Shown: one piece after another, positions 28,595-40,500 of the stretch
Position numbering within the stretch: the stretch's first letter is position 1
Layout: every line of letters starts with the position of its first letter
Assembly (NCBI RefSeq): GCF_000524195.1
Contig: NW_020170548.1
Location: 44,932-108,931, forward strand
From: Echinococcus granulosus
Taxonomy: Eukaryota > Platyhelminthes > Cestoda > Cyclophyllidea > Taeniidae
Direction: 5' to 3'
DNA: 64,000 bases
Translations under genes and position numbers: made by a program
The notes under the pieces: generated by a model
The model's input: the letters and a program-made list of their open reading frames with translations, nothing else
Told to the model about the DNA's origin: nothing
The model's database searches: none

Positions 28595-31500
28595 CTGTGA
28601 TGCAGAATGTTGGTAGGTTATATACTTACCTAATTTATCCAAATAAATTATATCGGGATGTGATTTGAACCACTAACGCGAGTGCCTAACGTTTAAATCA
28701 CATTGCCGTCAAATGTGGCACAGCTATCAATTCGGTGGTTGCATTTTTCATAAAGAAGGAGGACAATTGCCCCTCCACCAAGACTAAGCAACAAAGTGGC
28801 GTGATTAAGGAATTAGTTTTGTACCATTTACAAGGCAAGAATCTTATGTTCCTCTCGGAAGGCCTTGCAAAGTCAGCTTCAACTAATTAACTTATTAAAA
28901 CATCTTTCCATCACTTTTATAGATTAGTCTCATCTAAGTGCATCAGACTTCCAAATTTCATTGAACAAACCACAATCGTAGCCCAGTAGATCAAAATACC
29001 GACTAATATATCTTACGTTCGGCTTCCGCATAGGCTACATCACCGGGAGACGCCGCTGAGGAGGTAGAAGGAAGGCAAGGAGGAGTTGGAGGGTGTTTAT
29101 CTGGTTGTTGGATGCAACCACTACCGTAAGCAGCTTCGATGCGACTGCAACATTTCACTTTTCTGAAGCGGGAGATAGTTTTGAAGGGATGACGGCCTCG
29201 CTTTCCCAAGCCATCAGTATGGCGCGAGACATGGTGAGCTGTGTTCAGATCCAGTTGAGAGTTTACTGGATATAGAAGTGATTTGTAAAATTGTAGGTGC
29301 TGTGAAACGTTGACATCGTCCTTAATAATGCCATTTTCTTGACTGGCAGGCTGTCGCGAAGTTGGTGGTAGTCTAGTGTGTCCACCTTGGCTAAATTTGC
29401 GAAGATCTAAAGTGGAAGAGTTATTGGAACTCAATCCTAGGTCTTGTGGAATGTCCGAGGGAGGAGTAAAACTGCTCCTGTTAGTACTGACAATGGTAAT
29501 CATTTTTTTAAACTGCAGCCATAAATTCACTTCCCAGTGTTGCTTTTCGATAAGTGTTATTACGAAAACCAGTCGCCGTCCGGGATGTGCTTGGTGTAGA
29601 ACAAATAGCATTCTTTAGTAATTATCCCCAAGTAAGTCCTCCTCCCCATGCAATTCATTCACCAGAGGACACAGTATTAAGGGAACCTATCTGGATTTGT
29701 TAGTCAGGCTACACTACCATATTATATTTTAGGAAAAATTCAACTGAAGACTTGCCACAGCTGTTGCTGAGGAGTAATCATGGAGACCTTCAAATACGCC
29801 GCACAAATATATTGTGAATTGATAAAAGGGCTATCCTAAATTTCCTGGAGGTCATCTACTTCGACATTGGGTTCTGCTCCTACCATTCTGGTGTTACTAG
29901 CCTCAGCCCTCCCATATTCTACCAGTAAAGCTACTTTTAGACTTCCTAATCGTTAGATTTATTCTTTGGAGGGATCCTCTGAGAGCTACAGAGCAAAATG
30001 CTAATCCTTTTGGTAAACTGAAAACAGATGGCAAACTGTTTTATTGGCATGCAATACAGAACGTGTAACCTACTAGTGCAGCCGGCAACTTGACTGACTG
30101 CTAATCAGCACTCATCAGATTGTGTACCCATTGGGTTTTTGGGAATTTCGAAGCACCTTTCCCAGTAGAAAAGGTGATTTTTCTCTCAATAGTCAAAAGA
30201 TGAGAACTGACCTTGCAAGTTGGGCTCCGTCTTCTCAGCTGGTGCATTCACGATGGCCTTCTGGGATTGAGATTCATCAAGACACGAAAGCACCTCCTCC
30301 GGTGAGTGGATTTGGCCTCGTGGATCTTGTTGTCGAAGTTGCACTTCGTCCAGGCAGTATTGTATTCCTGCCAACCTGGTAAGGAGTAGTAACAGTAATT
30401 CAAGATCCGACAGAGTTGAATGATCTGACTAAAGGAACAAAATGAACCAGCTGCTCTAAGCTGATTTTGCCACACTGACGAATCCTTCCATATCAGAGTT
30501 GTCCGGATATTAACTAAAGGCGTAAGTAGGGCGGTTTCGCAGTTAATAACCCACCTGACACTCATATTTTCGAGCTGCAATTCTGACTGTTTAATCTCAC
30601 TGCGTTGCTTCCTCCGCCAGTAGTCCTCCACGCATTCCTCTTCAAAGTCGTGCAGTTCTTCGATCTCCACCGATGTCAGGAAGAGTTCTGCAGAATGGGT
30701 AAAATAGAGCAATTGAAGGTAAAATGCTGTCATGCCTGCTTGTAAGTACTTAAATTCTAAGCAAATGCAAGTTGTAAATGTCAAAATAACCCAGTTCTGT
30801 GTTAGTTTTCCCAAAGAACGCAGTTTATGAATACCATGAAAACATATATGTCACAAGCATAGTAAGGAGGAAAATCAAAATTAAGGTTTTTGTACTTACA
30901 AGTTACTGCTAACCTCCTCATGCCAATCAAAACATGTAAAATATTAAAAAGTAAAACAGAAGATTCCAAAAAAGGCAGCAGCACAATTGCGGGTCCATTT
31001 TTACAATCCTAGGCTAAATATAAGAGCGAAGTGAATAAGCTTTATCACCATTAACAAGTTATCAGCACATCAAATCCTTTGAACACTAACCTTAGCCTAT
31101 TATTGAAGCAAAGTATAAATTCAGAGTAACTTACTTCTAGAAATTTTATTTAATTCCACACACAACATAATTACAAAAAGGCATTTTCTCCATCACTCAA
31201 AGACCTACTTCTCTTCTGCATAACTACAACCAGGTTATTCCGTGATATTTGCTTAAGGAATAACTCAAAGGCTTCCAATAGCTGCGGTGCAGGTGAATAT
31301 ACTTTACGCTCCTTGCTATGTGGACAAAGACAACTGTTGCCACAAACGAATTCTTGCCGGGTCTTATTGCAGAGATTCTTCAAAGTCGGCGCTGAAGTCG
31401 ACTAGTTGGCTACTACGTTAAAAGAACAAAACCGAAGAACCACATGAACAGTGAACTGAATCTCAATAGCGAACCCACCACCGTCAGAACCTTCTACCAT

Positions 31501-34500
31501 TCACTTCCAAATTGACCCTGGATAGCAAGCTAGACCCCCTAACAGTAAATACTGAATGCTATTTGCATATTTCAGGTAGATGATTATGAGCCCGAATAGA
31601 CGGCTGTGCTGTGTTAAACTGTTCAAGCAGTGAGTGGAAACCAAACTGCAGATCCTTCTTATTACGCTTTTGAAAGGCCTTTTTAGCCTGCAATCAATCC
31701 AGGAGTTGGAAGTCAACACCAAGCATTGAGTTATTTTTCCAAAATAAGTCATCAATGATTGAACTTGGAAGAAGACGATGTCTGGGCAACATCGAAGCAT
31801 CCACTTGGCAAGATGTAGGAAAAGCAGAGTCGTCATAATTAAGTGGCATTTACACATAGATGGTGTTCTTACACAGTGATGTAGCAGCAAATGAGCATCG
31901 AGATTGCTAATCCCAAAACAATCGACATGTTACTTACTCAGACCATCTGACTGGTGACCTGACGAGGATGTAGCGGCACTGGGCGCAAATATTTGTCCAA
32001 CATCAAATGAGTCCTCTGGGCCTGAGGAATGCACCTCTGAAGTTGACGATGAAGACCATCCATGGCAAATATTTCGGCACCACTTCCGTACATCTCGACG
32101 ACAATGACAACAACGCTTTGAGCATCGTAAAAAACAGAGGCGGTGGTGGTGCTTTCGACAACGTCTGCGTAGAGGCGAGCATCAAAAAATCAAATAAAGT
32201 GGCTGCATAAAGCGTATCTATCGTAATGTATTCTGTCTACCTATAGACGCCTCGACAGGCTGCGTAGATCCAAGAGATGATGATGAAGGGTGGCGGGAGC
32301 AGAGGTCTCGACTCGTATTCGATAATGATGGAGTAGCGGAGGTACTTATAAACAAGCTCTGATTGTACCAGTACACTAGAATAGATGCTGTTGAAGACAG
32401 CAATGATGACATTGAGTATGAGAACGATAGAATAGAGGAGGTAGATAGCTCCCATAACTGGCACCATCTGATAGAGGGGTGTCTCCTCCAGGTTTGCATC
32501 CCAGTTCGTGGCTGCAGAATAAAGAAAAATGGTAAGGTAGCCAATCAAGCCATCCTTTCTAAGGCAAAATACCAATTTCTATTGAATTGTCAATAGGCCA
32601 TCAAATCAATGGTAAAGCATCTACGTTTTTACTTGCTGCTTCCTTGCTTTACCAAAGTATTCCTAGCCTCCATAGCCACATAAGTGTATGAACTCCTCCA
32701 CCAGTGTGCATTAGTCTACATGCAGGGTAGGTGAATAAAACCAGCATGGTGCAACACTCACGATCAATTTCGGGAGCAACGATCTCGCCGTAGAGCATTA
32801 AGTAAGGCTTCAAGAGGATGTTCTTGATGCTTTCCGCAGTGACATGGGTGCGATTCATCACCATAATGCCTTCACGTATAGTGCCAAAGGCCACCAGAGG
32901 CAAAATGACGAGGCTCAGAAGTGGAATCATTGCCTTCAACATCTTCACAATGACGTAGATGTAGGGTCCCGAGAAGCGCCAAATTTTCATAAACTCGAGG
33001 AATTTCATCAACCTATCAAAATGCAGGATTCTTGGGTCAAATGTCTATTCATTGCCCTTGAATATTTTGTGCAAAGAATGAATAAGACATGTATTAGCTG
33101 GAACAGATCTAGTCCCTGTGTTTTGCTAAATCAGGCCGAATAATCCCTTACATGTTTAGATTGAGCAAAGCAGTACTCTTTCGGGAGCCTTACAAAGGAA
33201 AAGATGCTGGGCGATTTGGCAGAAGTTGAGGCCAAAAAGTGAAACAGATGTGACGTTGGCAGGGTGATTGCGTATCACGATTAAGAATAACTGAAGTAGG
33301 CGAGGTGCCACTTCCATCCACGACGACTCTATCACCACCAATAGCGAGTAGCATATGATCAACGATGACATTGGGGTAACTTATTAACCAAGAAAAAGGT
33401 TAACGATAGCATATTGAGAAGGATGCGCTTCGAAAAAGAAAATGAGATAATCAAATGGGTGTGCAAAAACAATGCCGTCTCTTTTTCCGAGTGGAGAAAC
33501 AAAATAGTGCACACAGCCAAACCTGACAATGATTTTCATCGTATAGGAGCCACTCAAATGGTTGTTTATGAGCTGCTTGTGTGTGAGCACGGAAAAGATG
33601 CAAGGACTTTAGATTAGGGGTCTTTACCGTCAGCAGTCTGAGTGCTCTCGACGCAAGTTATGTGCATACCTCCCCATTATACTAGAATGCTAAAGCATAC
33701 GACTGGTTACCATTCTTAAGTGCGTCATTTTGAACGGTTTTGAAATTAAAGTGAACATAACTACATGTTAGTGTTCCCACATTATACTGCCAGCTTCCCA
33801 AAAAACCAAAGCATGCAAGTGGATGCGTGTTCTAGATGGTTGGAGGATCCAACACGACATGGGCAACTTCGCCTTTTTAAAAGAAATTCCTAGGAGGTCG
33901 GAGTATCGATGCCATTCTTGGATTGTAGACATTCCCAAATAGTTAAAGCCGAAATATGCACATTATTTTACACCAGGAAATTTTAACAGCGTTTACTCAA
34001 AAATCCATTGTAAGAGATCATGTTTGCGAAAATGCAACAGTTGAGACTATCAAAACTACTTATTATTAATAAAGCATGGAAAATAATTCAGTTATGCAAT
34101 TCATTCAAACACCAACCACAGAAGCTCCCTTCTTACAGTATCAACTCGGCTATATAAAGTGTACTAACAGTTTCTCTTACTGATTTGTCCCAAATAAGTG
34201 CCGCAAAGTGTTCATTGTAATACAGTGCATGTCGGAAGTTGGTGTTAATCTATTTTCGAGGAAATAAGCAGAAACACTCAGCAAAGCACTTACCAGAAGG
34301 CACAGCAGCAGACGAGAATGTTGCGTCCCCAAAGAAAGACGATGCGATTTTGAAGACCCACCATGCGTACAATCACCCCGAGGACGGAGAAGAAGCTAAG
34401 CAAGAAGTCATAGATGTTCCAGAAGGACGACAAATGCACCCGCATCTTCTTATGGTAGTTCCCGCCTGGCGATTTCGTCATCTGTTCCAATAATATATGG

Positions 34501-37500
34501 ATAAACACTTCTGTATTACACTATTGGTAGGCTTTCCCAGGCTGTCCGTGAAATAAGCTCGAGTCTAGCATTACTGGCAACCGTCACCTGTGGGTGAAGA
34601 GGTGATTCATGATTTCTATACGAAGTTCGTCCCAGTCTTCACCGGTTCGGCATTCATCTATGTGAGGTCGTAGTGAAGCTACTTCCAGACCTCGTATGCT
34701 TAACAATGTCGACTGGAGTAACTCAGATACTAAGGTGGCGATCGCGTCAGTTGGCCCATTCCAGAAGGAGTGATTAAAATTGAGGTGGCTGCTGTAGATA
34801 CGGAATCTGCTGAGACCCACGACAGAAGAGGTGTTGAAATCACCCTGACATTCGCCAAGTAGCCCAACTCCCAGTTCTGCATAATGTCTTATCTTCAAAT
34901 TAGACTAGAAATAAACTAATCAGAATAATCCAGAGCGGAATCTATTTCGATGGCAAAGTTAAATTCTGTTTGAAGACTCGACAACTTCCTACTTTGCTGT
35001 AACGAAGTGGTAATTTGAAATGGTAAGAATGCCCGCCTAATTTGAGACCCCATTCTGCTTAGCAACCTGGTTTGCTGTTTTATGAACTGTCCATGAAGTG
35101 CGATCGGATTAATGAGTGTGTCCGCTGCAAAGCATTTTATATCCTTTAACACCACTTTCAAATTGTTCTCCCTTCCTGGTATAGTTATCACTCAACAGCG
35201 GACGTGATGTTTAGGGATTGTGTTCATATCGACATCGCACTTCAATAACAAGGAAATAAAAAGCATCCTATTGTGGTGGTGCTTCGTAGCCAATTGCGAT
35301 TCGTTCAAAGCCTTCTGGCAGCCACAAGATCGTATGACCACAGAAAGCATCAAGGATAGAACTCCAAATAAAACAAGCATTGCATTAACATAATGACATT
35401 TGTAGTGATTATGCGAGTCTCGATTCTTCCCTTAATCATGGCACTTGTGCTAATAGACGAATCTGTCCTCTGCAGTTGTCGGGGGACAAAACTCGGTCAT
35501 AACAATAAGAGTACTTAGGGCTGCTAGCAACGCAAAAGAAAGGCAACTCACCCTTATAAATTGATCGATAGCGTGAGTGAGGATGTGGAGGTAGATGTAC
35601 GCCTCGAAGGCATTCAGCGACTGGTAGGGCACGCAGATAAGGCAGTAGCGGAGGAACAAGAGCAGGAAGATCAGGTAGAGTATCTAGGCCGAAAACAACA
35701 AACATGCCATTGTGGTAGTATTGTCTCTCAACAATGAATCAATCGTGGTAAAAGGATGCAGAAAAGATCGACTATAAGGCACCTAGAAATAGAGTGCAGG
35801 AAATGCCATAGACCAAATTCTGATAGAAGCAATGATCTTTGTCCCAGAGATTTTAATTTCTATGCGAAAATATAGAAGGCAATATTGCCTTACTTGACTA
35901 TAACAGATTTATCTGCCTATGGAGATTAGGTGGTCACATTCCATTATAGAGTCTATAGTGATACGCCGACCAAGTCACTCTCAATAAAGCTCCTTATTGA
36001 AGTCTGACACTCGACAAAAATGGCAAGTTACATGAACAAAAGTCAGAATCAAAGAAAAATTGTTTACGGCCTTTTGAGTAGTGGCTCATCAGAAACTTAC
36101 GAATGGTGGAGAGAAAGGTTGATCAAATCGGAACAGACTTGTATTGGTCCATGAAATATGACGAAAATGTCGATTTGATTAGGGGAGAGAGAATATTTAT
36201 GCAAGGGAATTTAGTGTGAAGAAGGCTAGCAAAACAAATAAACATAGAACCAAGAAATTGTATAAATATGAGAATGATGCCGTGGAAGTAGGCGATGGGT
36301 ATGAGTGCCTCCCACGATCATCGTGCATAAGCATGAACACTCACCACATGGAGATAGTATCGAGTCACGGGTGCTGAGAAGAACTTGTACACCTTTGTGC
36401 CCCAAGACAGTTGATGCTGCTTCAAACGCACATCAGCATAATCACCACAGCCACCGTTGGGGTAGTAGGTGTCGTAAGCGGCAATCCTCGCCTCCCCATT
36501 CAAGCCTTCACTCGGACTCTGCAATGGCACTGGCGCTACAGGGAGTGCTAATCGCGTCTCCGAGGGCTGACTCTTAGGTGGCAAGGGCGGCTTGCTGTCC
36601 CCAGAGATTACGCTTAACCTAATACAAGACAGGACGAGATTACACGCGATTGATTCTTCTAATCAGGTGGAGGAGAAAGATAATGAAGGAAAGGCAATTC
36701 GTACCGTGAGTTCCCCGGGGCCGCCCGCGCTGTCGCGAAATCCAGGTTGGTAGGACAAGAGTAGCGAAGGGCTTGGGAGGTCTGTGTCAAGTTTAGCAAA
36801 AGTTGACGTGGTCTGTGATGACGAATTTGAACCTCCTCTTCCCTCATTGCAATGACTCCAAGGTCATCCATGGATCTGCAGATGCGTACGCGGGTGTGCT
36901 TTTGGGGCGGCTGTTCGACCCCTGATACGAGATTCTCGGCTTCCGGTGGTACGCTTTGTTGTGTATTCTCGACCTGCTGTTGTGGAACAGCGCTCCTGTC
37001 TTAAAAAACAGTTTGTACTGAACGATCAAACGCCCTATCAATCAAACCCCTCTGTTATTTACATTGTTTTAACAGAGGCAAGAAAAATCACTAGGCCTAG
37101 AGTTATTGGGATTTGTTGATCTATCGTTAGTTCCCTGGATCAACGATAGCAATTTTGAAGGGCGTCTTGCTCATTCCTCAAAAATTTAATTGTTCTACTT
37201 TGTTTATTCATTTTCTCCATTCCTTTACGGCGTCACGCTGACTTTACACTCTGTCATTTAAATTAAGCGTGGATGTATGCGAAAAGAATGCGATGTTGCC
37301 AATGCTTCGCACAAAGTCACAGATTACATTCACCGGAACCACTAAACTAGGGTTCATTTTCTTTTACGTCTTAGATGGTGAAGTGGACCCTCTCCTTTTT
37401 TGTCTAGCATGGTAGTCTCCTGAAGCCTAAATGGCATTGCTAAGTACAAACATCTCCCAACAGAGATACCTTCATTTCCATTACCTAGTTGGATTTTAGG

Positions 37501-40500
37501 TAGATACGAAAGAGAAAACCAATAATTCACGTGACACTCGGATTTTATTTTAGAGTTGCGTAGATGCATGTTATCCAATAAACAGAGACATGGATTTCAT
37601 GAATCACCAGCACCAAGCTGCAAAAGACTGGGTTTGACTATCCCTGATGTCAGAACAGAACCTGATAGTACACATTGCTACTAATGTACACGGAAACATC
37701 CTCTTGGTTTATTCCCTCACGATTTCTAGGGATGGGTGCCGCTACTGATGGTACGACGTACATGCAAGATCCAATTAAACCAATGTTAATGACATTTCGT
37801 ATTCAGACAAAGTTGAAACTCAGAAGAGCTAGGTAATTTGTGGTTTAAAAGCAAACTTATTCTACGGTGAATTTGTGGAAGCGCCATTAAAGGTAGCGGG
37901 AATGAGAAAAGCATTACTGGCTTGCAGAAGGGCACGTAAAAACATGCAATAATTGAAAGTATGTGGATCCGCGTATTATGAAAGGGGTTGCATATAAGGG
38001 AATAGTAATGAGGACTTCACTGCTTCAAGAATGTGCATGCTATGCGTGAGTTTTAAGGCGCAAATATTTAACTGGCAATTCTACTTTAAATATCGGCTTT
38101 GAGAAAGGTTTAAACCAGATGCAGACAGAGTGGGAGAGAACGTGCACTTGGATCAACTCTACAACTAAACTAAGCCAAGGCTAATCAGCCCACTCTTCTA
38201 TTGCCAGAAATCTGACTCTCCAAAGTGGAACAACGAGAAAGCAAGCAATTCACCCTTTGTTGGCAATAAGTGGCGCTCACCTCCATTCTCATTTAGCGAG
38301 GAACTTGAAGCACTGATGTTGTGGTCCTTGCCCAAAATGGAGACCTTGTCCAATAATACGGTGTGGTGGGACTTGTTCTCCACAATCCCGACCTCGTCCT
38401 GCAAAGAATAGCAAGAGGATGCTAATAAACTGTCTAAGGAGACGCAATCTCTTTTTACCAGGCTTAAGGTGGGTTTGCTTACCCATGGCAAGGTGCCACA
38501 CAACTGCTACAAATCCCGCGCACTATCTCCAGACCTCCTGTGGGTCGATAGCAAAGCATATGTATCCTCAATTTCAGTTTTCATCGTTGTAAACGCTAAT
38601 GAAACCTCTTAGTTTGTTTCCTCACTTTTTAAGCAGTAGTACTTACACCGAAATATACATTGATAAAGCGGTATGGGGAATAATCACTGCACTCACGAGC
38701 TTCAAGCTCTCTTCTCCAGCTCATTGCATTTCCCCTTTTTCCCATAAGGACTGACTTTCCTCCGTCTTTTACTGCTCAACAGAAAAACTAACATTGCACT
38801 TTGGTTAATGAGTAACGCTTTCCTTTGTTAATGTGTAGCGATTCAAAATTATAATTCCGATTTTGTCTCATGGAGACCTTGCTGCTGTTACCAACAAAAG
38901 TGTCCTGCCTTAGCAGACATCTTTTCTAAAATGAATCATCAGTAAAATTTCTAATGCTCAAAATTCATGCAAAATAGACAGCTAAAAGCCAGAGCTCTGG
39001 TGCGACAGAAGCTGGCTAATAGGGACGAGCTGCTATGGCTTACAAAGCAACAGGAAAAAACGATCCTCATGGGCAAGTTGGATGCTTTAAAGCATATTTT
39101 GGAAAGGCTCACCTGGAAGAATCGATTTCTCCACAAAGGCCCAGACGTGGTGCGTTGAGGCTGTGTCCCCTCGTCATCCTTGATGTTGGAACTGAAATGG
39201 GCAAGACACGGCGTGATGTGCAAATGCTGAGCTTGGCGTGCATTCGTCATTAGATTTACAGGCCAATTAATCTGAGGGGCCGGCTAAAGTTATGCAAGCT
39301 AACATCGCATTATGTAATCAAGGCCGGTTGTACTTCAAATTATGGGTCTTGTGCCGCCCTTCTATGATCGTGGATCTGCTGATAAGGATTGCATGGGAAC
39401 TCAAAGCTCACAAAGCTCATACGAGCTGATTTAACACATCTATGCGTCCCGCTATTTCCTCGTAATCAAGATCAGCTCATCACACAAATATTACTTCACA
39501 ATGTGATGGTTGAATTGGAAAAATGTGATAGTCGAGGGTGAGAGGTAGTTCCAAAAAGATGTTGCTAATATGCTTATACCTAATGAAGAGCTATAAGCCG
39601 CTTTTACTGTATCTATTATTCCATCCCACTTCATAAATGCTGTAAATCATTGTGACAACCTTAACGGTGGATCACGCATCGCAATAAAGTTTGCTTAAGA
39701 CAACACTGGTGGTAGCTGTTGCCTGGGGTTCAAAATTCTGATACCCAGGGGAAAAATACCGCAGCTTTAGAAATGGTAGTCAGGGAACAATACTGCGGTA
39801 CTTTTGTGGGAAATGTGCCATCCATTGAATGGACCTTAAAAACTGCTCATCAGAAACTGAATAGGTGAACTTTTAATTATTGCCTGCAATACTTCTGCGT
39901 AGGGCCGCAGTCAGTTAGCTTTGTTGTTTGGGTTTGTGGAACATCTTAGACACTCTTTTCGGAAGATTATTTCTAGCCTGATGGAAATTGTTGTTTGGTG
40001 GTTGACAGGCAATCTGTGATAAAATATTTATGGACTGAGATATTTACGATGAAATATGGTAGACTATCTTCTCCTAATTGCAAAAAACACCTAAAAAAAC
40101 AGAGTTTTGTAGAGTTAGCAGATTAAAAGACCAGGACATGTGCCTAATTTCGCCAGTAAACTAAGCCTGAGAGTATATTTGGGTCCGTGAAATGGACAAT
40201 GGCAGAAATAACCACCCAAGACTGAGTTAGCGAATATGCTGAATGGGCTAGGGTATTTGCATATGAGTCTATTCCCAATTAGATGTGATCCGAGGGACCC
40301 GCTCCTCTAAAGGCATATGAGTATTGAAAAATTGGTGCAGAACAAAATTAGCTAAGTAAGCCGGTTTCTTTTCCAAATTCATACCCATATGGTCACCAAA
40401 GTCAACAAAGTAGAAGGGGTCTTTTCAGACCAATACCTATGGCATCATGGCTAAACACGATGAATAACCCACCACCAGGGGTACCAGTCCTACAACTCAG

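Noticed and set aside
27960..30212. NUDT9-H or alpha-kinase domain in the C-terminus
   Set aside because: Neither the Nudix-like motif nor kinase motifs could be found in any minus-strand frame of exons 25-26; the tail is low complexity.
32007..32210. Plus-strand 67-codon ORF
   Set aside because: It is the reverse-strand shadow of TRPM exon 22, which is supported by phase on both sides and by the DGLKLF join.
38479..38509. Small exon before the candidate cassette exon (strong donor GTAAGC at 38479-38484)
   Set aside because: The donor is good, but the only possible acceptor lacks a pyrimidine tract and the 21-24-base exon still does not repair the phase with exon 15.
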